A stretch of 64,000 nucleotides of DNA from Candidatus Saccharibacteria bacterium CG2_30_41_52 (GCA_001873625.1 MNZN01000008.1:62001-126000), one strand, 5' to 3'. Shown: positions 48,464 through 57,130, counted from the first letter of the stretch. A program made the numbers and translations. The notes: generated from the sequence alone by a model not told the origin.

Positions 48464-49123
48464 ATGATGTATTTGAACTCTAAGCGCGAAAGTGGTTTTA
48501 TGAATGGATGGATGATTACTACAATCGGTTTGATTATTGTAATTGCGATTGTTGCAGGATTGGCCGTTTGGTCGTACATAAATTATAACGACCAAAAAAC
48601 AAATGTTGATACTAAGATTGATGCTGCAGTTGCAACTGCTAAAAAAGAGCAAGCCGATTCAGACGAAACTAAATTTATGCAACGAGAAAAAGAACCAAAA
48701 CGATTATTTGTTGGTCCCGAGGATTATGGACGTGTAAGCTTTAATTATCCAAAAACTTGGAGCGTATTTGTCAACAAGGACGCGTCAAGCGGCGGCACGT
48801 ACGAGGCATACCTAAATCCAGTAACTGTTCCTCCGATTAGCACGACTCAACAGTTTGCATTGCGCCTGACGATTGAGCAAAAAGATTATGACAAGGTTAT
48901 TACTGGCTATGATCCATTAGTAAAAAAGGGCGACCTCAAATCTAGCAGTATTACAGTTGGTGGCGTTTCGGGCACCAGAATAGACGGCGATTTTAGTAAA
49001 GACATTCGTGGATCGGCTGTCGTGTTTAAGATTCGTGACAAAACTTTGACACTTAGAACAGATGCCAATACATTCAAAGCTGATTTTGATGCTTTGATAA
49101 AAACAATCAAGTTCGTCAAATAG
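48464..49123 (+). CDS. Hypothetical protein with N-terminal TM and PsbP-like extracytoplasmic region
   Basis: TM WMITTIGLIIVIAIVAGLAVWSYI; FNYPKTWSVFVNKDAS; TATAAT at 48452-48457. Confidence 0.7.
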   Translation: MMYLNSKRESGFMNGWMITTIGLIIVIAIVAGLAVWSYINYNDQKTNVDTKIDAAVATAKKEQADSDETKFMQREKEPKRLFVGPEDYGRVSFNYPKTWSVFVNKDASSGGTYEAYLNPVTVPPISTTQQFALRLTIEQKDYDKVITGYDPLVKKGDLKSSSITVGGVSGTRIDGDFSKDIRGSAVVFKIRDKTLTLRTDANTFKADFDALIKTIKFVK

Positions 49124-49159
49124 TCCAATCAATCCTACAGCGTGCTACAATTATTGTAT

Positions 49160-49903
49160 ATGGGTTTGGCACCAGGGGAGCACGAACAATTTTATAACGG
49201 TCCACTAAATGATGGCCTACCATCGATTGTCGCCGCTGCCCACGAACTCAAATCTCCTCTTGCTCTGGTCCGACAGCTGTCCTTGATGCTGGAAACTGGT
49301 GATTTGCCGCTTGCTGACCAAAAACGCATGCTCAGACAAATCAGTTTAACTAGCGAAAGAGCGCTAAGGCTTACTAGCGATTTGACTCGATCAGTTAGAT
49401 TGTCAGATGCACTATTTAAATTAGAGCCAATTAACCCGCAGCAATTGTGCGAGGATATTGTGCGCGAATTGGCACCGCTTTTCACGGCACATAATCGTGA
49501 TGTTAAATTAGTTTCTCGCAAGCATCATCTGCTATTGGTAGCTAATCGCGATTTGCTTCGCCGTATTATTATGAATTTTAGCGATAACGCTTTGCATTAT
49601 ACTGAAAATGACAGTGCAGTAGAGATCAAGATTGTGTCGTTGAAATCAGGCAATATTATTCGACTTTGTGTGCGTGATTATGGCCCAGCATTGCCAATTG
49701 ATACGTTGAAATCACTACAGGGGAAATTGGCAAATTGCGCTCCAACGCCAGTGCATGCTAGACCTCAGAGTAGTGGTTTGGGATTATATATTTCTAGTCA
49801 GTTTGCAGATGCTATGAACGGCCGTATTGGCGTGACTCAACACCGTGACGGCGCGACTTTTTATATTGATTTACAGGCTTCGCAACAATTGAGCTTGTTA
49901 TGA
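49160..49903 (+). CDS. Cytoplasmic, sensorless histidine kinase
   Basis: AAHELKSPLALVRQ (H box), IIMNFSDNALHYT (N box), SSGLGLYISSQFADAMNG; no TM or sensor domain. Confidence 0.9.
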   Translation: MGLAPGEHEQFYNGPLNDGLPSIVAAAHELKSPLALVRQLSLMLETGDLPLADQKRMLRQISLTSERALRLTSDLTRSVRLSDALFKLEPINPQQLCEDIVRELAPLFTAHNRDVKLVSRKHHLLLVANRDLLRRIIMNFSDNALHYTENDSAVEIKIVSLKSGNIIRLCVRDYGPALPIDTLKSLQGKLANCAPTPVHARPQSSGLGLYISSQFADAMNGRIGVTQHRDGATFYIDLQASQQLSLL

Positions 49904-50271
49904 AAACTCCAAAAGTATTGATTGTTGAAGACGATGAATGGCTGGCCGAACAACATTTGCGTGTCCTGAGTTTAGCTGGTTACGAAGCTACCATTGCGCT
50001 ACATGCCATAGCGGCGATACAACTGATTGACGACATTCATCCTGATGTAATTATTTTAGATGTTCTACTGACGGGCAATACGGCGTTTGCATTACTACAT
50101 GAACTGCAGTCGTATGGTGATACTGGTAAAATACCAATAATAATTTGTTCTAATTTGGCTAGCGAATTATCAATCGATAATTTAAAACCATATGGTGTCA
50201 AACGAATTCTTGATAAAACGACTATGGAGCCTGATGATGTTGTGGCGGCAGTGCGCAATGTTCTGTTATGA
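49900..50271 (+). CDS. Single-domain response regulator
   Basis: VLIVEDDEWLAEQHL, VIILDVLLTGN, ICSN, ILDKTT; no output domain; overlaps the kinase and recO. Confidence 0.9.
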   Translation: MKTPKVLIVEDDEWLAEQHLRVLSLAGYEATIALHAIAAIQLIDDIHPDVIILDVLLTGNTAFALLHELQSYGDTGKIPIIICSNLASELSIDNLKPYGVKRILDKTTMEPDDVVAAVRNVLL

Positions 50272-50945
50272 AAACATTTAAAACATCAGCAATAGTTTTG
50301 CGCCGTACAAATTACGGTGAAGCTGATCGAATTTTGCAATTATTAACTCCAGATGGCAAACGTAGCGTGATGGCACGTGGGGTCCGTCGCGAAAAAAGTC
50401 GATTAGCTGGCGGAATTGAGTTATTTGCTGTTTGCGATGTAGTGATTACTGAAGGTAAAGGTGAATTGGGTATATTGACGTCGGCCAGATTAGCACATTT
50501 TTTTCAGCATATTATGCAAGATTATGATCGAATGCAGTTTGCGTACACTGTAATTAAACTAGTAAATAATGCTAGCGAAATGGTAAATGGGCCAGAATGG
50601 TACGATGTTTTGTCGGAAACATTGGCTGGGTTGGACGCGCATTCAATTCAGCTGGGCGTTGTTCAGTCGTGGTTTTATTTGCGATATGCCGCACTTTTAG
50701 GATATGAACTAAGCTTATGGCATGATGTTGCGGGCGAAAAATTGGTTGCAGAAAAAACCTATCGCTACGATGTTGGCGAACGCGGCCTACGTGCCGTAGC
50801 GGATGGGGAATTGACGTCAGAACACATTAAATTACTGCGTCTAATTGCTACCAGGCCGATAAAAGTGATAGCTCAAATTGGCGGGATTGATACTATTATC
50901 GGCGACTGTCTGTTGGTCGCGCGTGAACACGTTGCGCTTACATAG
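50268..50945 (+). CDS. recO: DNA repair protein RecO
   Basis: TSAIVLRRTNYGEADRILQLLTPDGKRSVMARGVRREKSRLAGGIELF. Confidence 0.92.
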   Translation: MKTFKTSAIVLRRTNYGEADRILQLLTPDGKRSVMARGVRREKSRLAGGIELFAVCDVVITEGKGELGILTSARLAHFFQHIMQDYDRMQFAYTVIKLVNNASEMVNGPEWYDVLSETLAGLDAHSIQLGVVQSWFYLRYAALLGYELSLWHDVAGEKLVAEKTYRYDVGERGLRAVADGELTSEHIKLLRLIATRPIKVIAQIGGIDTIIGDCLLVAREHVALT

Positions 50946-50970
50946 GGTAAAAGTTTGCCCTATCATTTTA
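50942..50970 (+). terminator. Terminator of recO
   Basis: ATAGGGtaaaagtttgCCCTAT followed by cATTTT. Confidence 0.65.
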
Positions 50971-50994
50971 AATTCTGGTATAATAACCAGCATT

Positions 50995-52389
50995 ATGATC
51001 GATAAGAATACCAGCAACATCCAAATGGAATCAATTATTAGCCTGTGTAAACGCCGAGGGTTTGTTTATCAAGGGTCTGATATTTATGGTGGAATGGCTG
51101 GTATGTATGATTTCGGTCCTTATGGAGTCGAACTTTTGAACAATATCAAAGCGCAATGGTGGAAAGAAAACGTTCAAACGCGCGAAGATTATGTCGGTTT
51201 GGACAGTGCAATGTTCAAAGAGCCAAAAGTTTGGGATGCATCAGGTCACACTAGTGGTTTTTCTGACCCACTTTCTGAATGTAAAGTTTGTAATACACGT
51301 ATTCGTGTCGATAAAGAACTAGCAAAAATTGGCATTACGGCTGACGAAAAAATGTCCGAAGCTGCAATTAATGAATTGTTTGATGCACATAAAGCTGATA
51401 TAAAATGCCCAAAATGCGGTAAAACTGATTGGACGCCCGTCAAAGCTTTCAATCTATTAGTTAAAACTAACATGGGTAACTTTACTGGTTTAGATGAGCA
51501 ACCTGTTTATTTGCCAGGTGAAGCTTGTCAGGGTATTTATTTGAATTTCAAAAACATTGTCGATACTACCAGGATGAAAGTACCATTTGGTATAGCTCAA
51601 ATCGGAAAAGCATTTCGTAATGAAATCTCACCACGAAACTTTTTGTTCCGTTGTCGCGAATTCGAACAAGCTGATACTCAATATTTTGTGAAACCTCATG
51701 AGAATAAAGAGGCATACGAAAGAATCAAACAGGAACGAATGGATTGGTACGTTAGAATGGGTATCAAACCAGAGAACCTTCGATTCAAACAGCATGACAA
51801 CTTGGTGTTTTACGCGTCTGACGCTTGGGATATTGAATATAACTTCCCATCATATGGTTTTGACGAAATTGAAGGTATTCATGATCGTACTGATTATGAC
51901 CTGTCACAGCATACTAAATTTTCTGGCGTAGATTTGTCGTACAAAGATCCATACACTGGTGAAAAATATATTCCATGGGTTTTGGAAACGTCAGCCGGTC
52001 TAGGACGTATGTTCTTGACGTTTATTTCTGATGCTTACACTGAAGATAAGGTGGGTGATGATATGCGAACGGTTTTGAAACTTAGTTACGATTTAGCACC
52101 AATCAAAGTAGCCGTATTTCCACTGCTGAAAAATAAACCAGAACTAGTTGCTAAATCCAGAGAAGTTTACGAAATGCTAAAAGGCCGTTTGAACTGTGAA
52201 TGGGATGACAATGGCAATATTGGTAAACGTTATCGCCGCCAAGACGAAATTGGTACTCCATACTGTGTAGTCGTCGACTTTGAAACCCTAGAGGACAATA
52301 TGGTTACTGTTCGCGATCGTGATACCACTGAGCAAAAACGCGTATCAATCGACGAATTGTTCGCTACTATCGCCCCCACAAACGCCTAG
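50995..52389 (+). CDS. glyQS: Glycyl-tRNA synthetase (homodimeric type)
   Basis: CKRRGFVYQGSDIYGGMAGMYDFGPYGVELLNNIKAQWW; IAQIGKAFRNEISPRNFLFRCREFEQ. Confidence 0.96.
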   Translation: MIDKNTSNIQMESIISLCKRRGFVYQGSDIYGGMAGMYDFGPYGVELLNNIKAQWWKENVQTREDYVGLDSAMFKEPKVWDASGHTSGFSDPLSECKVCNTRIRVDKELAKIGITADEKMSEAAINELFDAHKADIKCPKCGKTDWTPVKAFNLLVKTNMGNFTGLDEQPVYLPGEACQGIYLNFKNIVDTTRMKVPFGIAQIGKAFRNEISPRNFLFRCREFEQADTQYFVKPHENKEAYERIKQERMDWYVRMGIKPENLRFKQHDNLVFYASDAWDIEYNFPSYGFDEIEGIHDRTDYDLSQHTKFSGVDLSYKDPYTGEKYIPWVLETSAGLGRMFLTFISDAYTEDKVGDDMRTVLKLSYDLAPIKVAVFPLLKNKPELVAKSREVYEMLKGRLNCEWDDNGNIGKRYRRQDEIGTPYCVVVDFETLEDNMVTVRDRDTTEQKRVSIDELFATIAPTNA

Positions 52390-52447
52390 TAATTTCTATT
52401 ACTAGGAATGACAATAATTGTAATTTATTAAATTTGTAAAAAGATAG

Positions 52448-53191
52448 GTGAATAATATGAATAATAAAATTCTTGTAGTGAAATATGGGTCTAGTAGTTT
52501 ATCTGGTGTGGATGGTTTGGATGTTGCCAAAATATCCGGCTATGCCGCAAAAATCAAATATTTAAGTGATAATTATATGATTGCAATCGTTAGTTCGGGT
52601 GCAGTTGTAGCTGGGAAATCAATAATAGGCAATGGTGGCTCGTCTGACGCTACAATAAATGCTATGGTCGGATCGGCTGCGCTAGTTGTCGCTTGGCAAA
52701 ACGCCTTAAGGGCGCATGGGTTGACCGCTGGTCAGATATTGGTGACGTATAGTGATATTGCCGATAAAGTTGAAGGAAATCGCTTGCGAAGTGTTATACA
52801 TAACAACTTAGCAAAAGGCGTAATACCAATAATCAATGAAAATGACGTGTTGAGCGACATTGAATTAGCTAGACTAAGTTATGGTGGCGACAATGATGGA
52901 TTAGCCTATAAGATTGCTGTTACAATTGGCGCCGACGAATTGTTATTGCTTACTAATGTTGACGGTTTGTTGGATGAGAATAATACGGTTATTAACGAAA
53001 TTAGTTTGAGTGAGCTGGACAAGTTTACAGGTTTAGCTAATGGCAAATCTGATAGCGGCAAGGGGGGGATGCTGTCTAAAATTAAAGCCGCCGTCTCAGC
53101 TGGCGAAGCTGGAGTCTCAGCCCATATCGGTAATGCCAACGCGGACTACCGATTAATGCTTGCTCGGGAACTTGGTACTCATATTAAATAA
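52448..53191 (+). CDS. proB: Glutamate 5-kinase-like amino-acid kinase, no PUA domain
   Basis: ILVVKYGSSSL, IVSSGAVVAGKS, INENDVLSDIELARLSYGGDNDGLAYKIA, GGMLSKIKAA. Confidence 0.8.
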   Translation: MNNMNNKILVVKYGSSSLSGVDGLDVAKISGYAAKIKYLSDNYMIAIVSSGAVVAGKSIIGNGGSSDATINAMVGSAALVVAWQNALRAHGLTAGQILVTYSDIADKVEGNRLRSVIHNNLAKGVIPIINENDVLSDIELARLSYGGDNDGLAYKIAVTIGADELLLLTNVDGLLDENNTVINEISLSELDKFTGLANGKSDSGKGGMLSKIKAAVSAGEAGVSAHIGNANADYRLMLARELGTHIK

Positions 53192-53193
53192 AC

Positions 53194-53219
53194 AAAAAAC
53201 GCTAGATTTAGCGTTTTTT
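53194..53219. terminator. Bidirectional terminator
   Basis: AAAAAACGCTA-gat-TTAGCGTTTTTT. Confidence 0.88.
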
Positions 53220-53241
53220 GTTTATAGCATGTAGTATTGAA

Positions 53242-53304
53242 CTACTTCTTAACAACTTTTTTAGGTTTCTTGACTTCTTTTTTAGGTTTTCCTGCGCCTT
53301 TCAT
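53242..53304 (-). CDS. Unannotated 20-aa lysine-rich microprotein
   Basis: Reverse strand ATG...TAG: MKGAGKPKKEVKKPKKVVKK*; AAAGGA Shine-Dalgarno upstream; terminator downstream. Confidence 0.65.
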   Translation of the reverse strand: MKGAGKPKKEVKKPKKVVKK

Positions 53305-53429
53305 TGCGAATCCTTTCTGGAGGACTTATCCCATCCATGTAATTATTATTATTATGCTAATGGTTTAGAATGTAAATACCTAATCGATATTGTTTCTGCT
53401 TATCCTATAACTGTAGTAATATAGATTAT

Positions 53430-53861
53430 ATGATTACTTATTATACCGATGGTAGCTGCAGCCCGAACCCTGGTTCTGGTGGTTTTGCAGTTATAAAAGA
53501 AACAGAGACCGCAATTGTCGGTAGTGAGCAAATGTCGACAAATATTAGAATGGAAGGTCGCGCAATAATTGAGGCCTTGAATGATGCCAACGGTGAGCCT
53601 TGTCGAATCTATAGCGACAGCGAATTTTGGGTTAATGTTATCACCAAATGGGGCGTTAGCTGGGAGGCACGAGGCTGGACTAAAAAAGGTAGTGAAATTA
53701 AAAACTTGGATTTAGTCAAAGAAGTCTATGAATTATACAAAAAATCACAAGCTCAATTAATCTGGGTACGCGGACATAATGGTACGCTAAATAATGAGTT
53801 GGCTGACATATGGGCTAACAAAGCTCGTGAAGAAAGATTATTCGGTAAAGTTTTGTTATAA
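53430..53861 (+). CDS. rnhA: Ribonuclease HI
   Basis: YYTDGSCSPNPGSGGFAVI, RMEGRAIIEAL, IYSDSEFWVN, WVRGHNGTLNNELADIWANKAR. Confidence 0.93.
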   Translation: MITYYTDGSCSPNPGSGGFAVIKETETAIVGSEQMSTNIRMEGRAIIEALNDANGEPCRIYSDSEFWVNVITKWGVSWEARGWTKKGSEIKNLDLVKEVYELYKKSQAQLIWVRGHNGTLNNELADIWANKAREERLFGKVLL

Positions 53862-53916
53862 ACTGTAGCCAAATCGTCCTCAAAACATAATTTTAAATTT
53901 GAACAAAGGGTAATAA

Positions 53917-54894
53917 ATGGAAACACCAAACGAACCGACCGATATTTTTTTGTGGGCAAATAATATAGATGGAATTAAAAAAGAATTAGAAGTTGAATTC
54001 TTTTTGTTCAATAAACATTACACCCCATATACGACAAGTTTTAATAGTGAACTTAACGCACAAATCAAACCATTGTTTTTATACGATTTGATTAATTTTG
54101 TAACTATGGGTGCTGGTACTGGATTATCGGTTCGTGATTTCGAGTTGTCTGAGAGTGAAGATAATGTGCTACTTCGTACTGATTTGGAAAAAGTCGGCCG
54201 AGCTGAGACATTATTACATCTGATTGAGCATCAGCGCAGTGACATCGTGGAATTTAGCGAACAGGATCACGAATTCAAGAAGATTAAGGGTATTATTGCA
54301 CGTTTTACTCATAAAGATTCTAAAAAACCCTTCTATGCGATTAAACAAATATCACAAGGTCAGGTGTTAAAAGGTTCAACCGCTTGGGAATTCCGCGATG
54401 GCAAATTTGGTGCCTTTCAAGCCGAAGTTGGGCTAAAAATACCACCAGATAATCAAGTTTTGATTATTGATAAGGATATCTTTGTATTCAGTCAAAATAA
54501 ATTTGAGCGACTCTTTAATTATGATTATAAAAAACAAGCGCTGGCTGATTTGAAAGTTGCCGAGATTGAAAAACAATTTCGCCTCAGTTTCCCGGATGGA
54601 CTTGATCTGCAATCAATGGTCGCGGAACGCAAAAAAACCATCAACAAATTGCAAAAAATTGAAATCGGCGCGATTACTCAAGAGCAGGTGATTGAATATG
54701 CTGATGGCATGCAATTAGACTTAATGACCGATGATACTAGCGCAATTATCATTATGGACGGCAACGACCTGGATACATTTGTAAACCTAATTAACGAAGA
54801 TTACATTGCCAGTGAAATTACTGGACGCCGTTACGAAGTAAAAAGCAAAAAACTTCTTGATGACCCTGATGGTGAGCCACCAAGAGCTATGTAA
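53917..54894 (+). CDS. DUF4868 / KwaB-like protein (tentative)
   Basis: Overall architecture and segments such as KPFYAIKQISQGQVL...QVLIIDKDIFVFSQNKFERLFNYD resemble the DUF4868 family (by eye). Confidence 0.55.
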   Translation: METPNEPTDIFLWANNIDGIKKELEVEFFLFNKHYTPYTTSFNSELNAQIKPLFLYDLINFVTMGAGTGLSVRDFELSESEDNVLLRTDLEKVGRAETLLHLIEHQRSDIVEFSEQDHEFKKIKGIIARFTHKDSKKPFYAIKQISQGQVLKGSTAWEFRDGKFGAFQAEVGLKIPPDNQVLIIDKDIFVFSQNKFERLFNYDYKKQALADLKVAEIEKQFRLSFPDGLDLQSMVAERKKTINKLQKIEIGAITQEQVIEYADGMQLDLMTDDTSAIIIMDGNDLDTFVNLINEDYIASEITGRRYEVKSKKLLDDPDGEPPRAM

Positions 54895-54931
54895 CTAGAG
54901 TATATTAATAATAAGGATTGCGGATAAAATA

Positions 54932-55264
54932 ATGTCATTGGGTTTACATGTTCATCTAAAAAAATACGGAAAAGGTTCTGGTGTATTTAGATATATACAC
55001 AAAAATAAATCAATCCGTCTGCTAGATAAATGGATCATGGTAATTGGTATTTTGTCGCCTATTATGACCATACCTCAGATTATTGAAATATGTGTCAATC
55101 AAGATGCTAACGGAGTCTCAGTCGTGACATGGTCTATGTACGCGGTATTTGCTATATTTTGGTTACTTTACGGTATTGTTCATAAGTCACTCCCTTTAAT
55201 TATCAATAGCACTTTGTGGATATTTTTTGATATCTGTGTAGCTATATTGTCGATTGTGTATTAA
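54932..55264 (+). CDS. SemiSWEET/PQ-loop-like small membrane protein
   Basis: GILSPIMTIPQIIEICVNQDANGVSVVTWSMYAVFAIFWLLYGIVHKSLPLIINSTLW. Confidence 0.8.
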   Translation: MSLGLHVHLKKYGKGSGVFRYIHKNKSIRLLDKWIMVIGILSPIMTIPQIIEICVNQDANGVSVVTWSMYAVFAIFWLLYGIVHKSLPLIINSTLWIFFDICVAILSIVY

Positions 55265-55316
55265 CCTGGTTGTATTTGTTAAGTAAATAGCTTCTTTCTG
55301 GGCTATAATAGGCTTA

Positions 55317-56837
55317 ATGAAACAGGGGATGGCGCTCGAGATTATGCTTTCGGGAGAAAGCGTGTTGCTAACTGGTCCAGCAGGGGCCGGCAAGACTTTT
55401 GTTTTGAATCAATTTATTCGTATTGCTAAAAACGAAGGCAAACATGTATCCGTAACTGCCACAACGGGTCTTGCTGCGACTCACTTGGGCGGTAATACTA
55501 TCCATTCTTGGGCTGGAATCGGTATATCGGACGAAATTCACACTGGCTTTGCTGAAAATATGTCAAAAACTCGCCGCGAAATTATTGAAAAGACAGATGC
55601 GCTAATTATCGACGAGATTAGTATGATGCATGATTTTCGTCTGGATATGGTTGATCAAGTTTGTCGAATTGTACGCAAAAAAGACGAACCATTTGGTGGA
55701 ATTCAAATTATTATGTCTGGTGATTTTTTTCAACTACCACCAATTAATAGAGGTGATTCACGAGCTGGTGGATTTGTTGTCAACAGTAATGTTTGGCAAG
55801 AACTAGACCCAACAATTTGCTATCTAGAAGAACAGCATCGTCAGGATGATGAAGAGTTGCTGGATATTTTAAATGCGCTTCGTGCTGGCGAATTGCGCCG
55901 AAATCATGCCGAGACATTATTAGCGCGTGTTGGCGTTGAACCAGAAGGTGACGAATTGTTGACTGAACTACATACGGTAAATATCGATGTCGATAGGCTG
56001 AATGAAGCCAAGTTGGATTTGATAGAAGGTGACGAACTTTTTTATACACAGTCTACAACTGGCGGTAAAAATTATGTCGAAAGCTTGCAACGATCGGTCC
56101 TAGCGCCGGCAACTTTGCGACTAAAAAAAGGCGCTCTGGTGATGGCTATTAAAAACAGTTTGGACCGAAAATACGTCAACGGGAGTATTGGAACTGTGAT
56201 TGATTTCGAATCCGATACCGAGTATCCAATCGTTGAATTTAAGAGTGGAAAAGTCGTTACGATGTCGCCTGACACCTGGGAATTGCGAGACGGTGATAAA
56301 AAACGAGCCAGCATTACTCAAATTCCTTTGCGTTTAGCGTGGGCGATTACGGTCCATAAATCCCAGGGTATGACACTCGACGCCGCTCGAATTGATTTAC
56401 GAAAAGCCTTTGTTGAAGGTATGGGTTATGTGGCATTAAGCCGAGTAAAAAACTTGCACAACCTTTATTTATCTGGTATAAATCGCATGGCTTTGCAGGT
56501 TAGCCAGCAAGCCCAGGAAATTGATGTGACATTGCGTCATAAAGCGAGCAATGCATTAAAAAGATTCGCATATTTAGAAGAAGCAGCCAAAAATCGCAAG
56601 ACTGAAATATTGAAAAAACCTGCCAAAAAGGCAAGTGGTTGGGCTGATAAAATAGCCAAAATGCGCGAAACTCATCCTAACGCCTATAAGCCATGGGAAC
56701 CAAAACAAGATAGTTTACTAAAAGAAAAGTTCCAAAATGGCGCAACTATTAAAGAGTTAAGTAAACTATTGGGGCGTCACGAAGGGTCTATTACGATGCG
56801 TTTACAAAAACATTTTGGCGAAGACATCATCCTATAG
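55317..56837 (+). CDS. Pif1-like helicase with C-terminal HTH-like domain
   Basis: LLTGPAGAGKTFVLNQF, LIIDEISMMHDFRLDMVD, FGGIQIIMSGDFFQLPP, AWAITVHKSQGMTLDAARIDL; C-terminal GATIKELSKLLGRHEGSITMRLQKHFG. Confidence 0.92.
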   Translation: MKQGMALEIMLSGESVLLTGPAGAGKTFVLNQFIRIAKNEGKHVSVTATTGLAATHLGGNTIHSWAGIGISDEIHTGFAENMSKTRREIIEKTDALIIDEISMMHDFRLDMVDQVCRIVRKKDEPFGGIQIIMSGDFFQLPPINRGDSRAGGFVVNSNVWQELDPTICYLEEQHRQDDEELLDILNALRAGELRRNHAETLLARVGVEPEGDELLTELHTVNIDVDRLNEAKLDLIEGDELFYTQSTTGGKNYVESLQRSVLAPATLRLKKGALVMAIKNSLDRKYVNGSIGTVIDFESDTEYPIVEFKSGKVVTMSPDTWELRDGDKKRASITQIPLRLAWAITVHKSQGMTLDAARIDLRKAFVEGMGYVALSRVKNLHNLYLSGINRMALQVSQQAQEIDVTLRHKASNALKRFAYLEEAAKNRKTEILKKPAKKASGWADKIAKMRETHPNAYKPWEPKQDSLLKEKFQNGATIKELSKLLGRHEGSITMRLQKHFGEDIIL

Positions 56838-56931
56838 CCTGGCTATTAGCTATTGGAATTTGGAATAAGGCAGATTGAATTAGTATTATTAGCTATCTTC
56901 CAATAGCAATATTCCAATAGCCAACTCATCC
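56838..56931. repeat. Imperfect inverted repeat built from CTATTGGAA-type units
   Basis: ggctattagctattggaatttggaa vs ttccaatagcaatattccaatagcc. Confidence 0.7.
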
Positions 56932-56947
56932 CTGTTATCATAAGCAC

Positions 56948-56969
56948 TTATTCACAGTTCTGTGGATAA
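56948..56969. promoter_or_regulatory. Inverted pair of DnaA-box-like sequences
   Basis: TTATTCACA-gttc-TGTGGATAA; the second is an exact complement of TTATCCACA. Confidence 0.6.
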
Positions 56970-57059
56970 CCGTGGGTCACACATTTAAAATTATGATATT
57001 TGGGGCTTGAAGTGAGTAATAGTGGGTAGTATAGTTAGACCCAGTGGAAAGCAGTGGGT
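56963..57059 (+). promoter_or_regulatory. MraZ operator-like repeats and mraZ promoter
   Basis: TGGAT/TGGGT (56963, 56973), TGAGT/TGGGT (57013, 57023), TGGAA/TGGGT (57045, 57055), each pair 10 bp apart; TTGAAG (57007) - 17 bp - TATAGT (57030). Confidence 0.78.
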
Positions 57060-57130
57060 AACACCACAACAAAAACAAAAAAACCACTAAAAATAATAAC
57101 TAAGCGGAGCCAAACAAGGAAGCACCCCAT

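Noticed and set aside
53218-53424. 68-aa plus-strand ORF opposite the lysine-rich micro-ORF
   Set aside because: Phe/Leu-rich translation is the complement of lysine codons; the minus-strand frame has the RBS and terminator.
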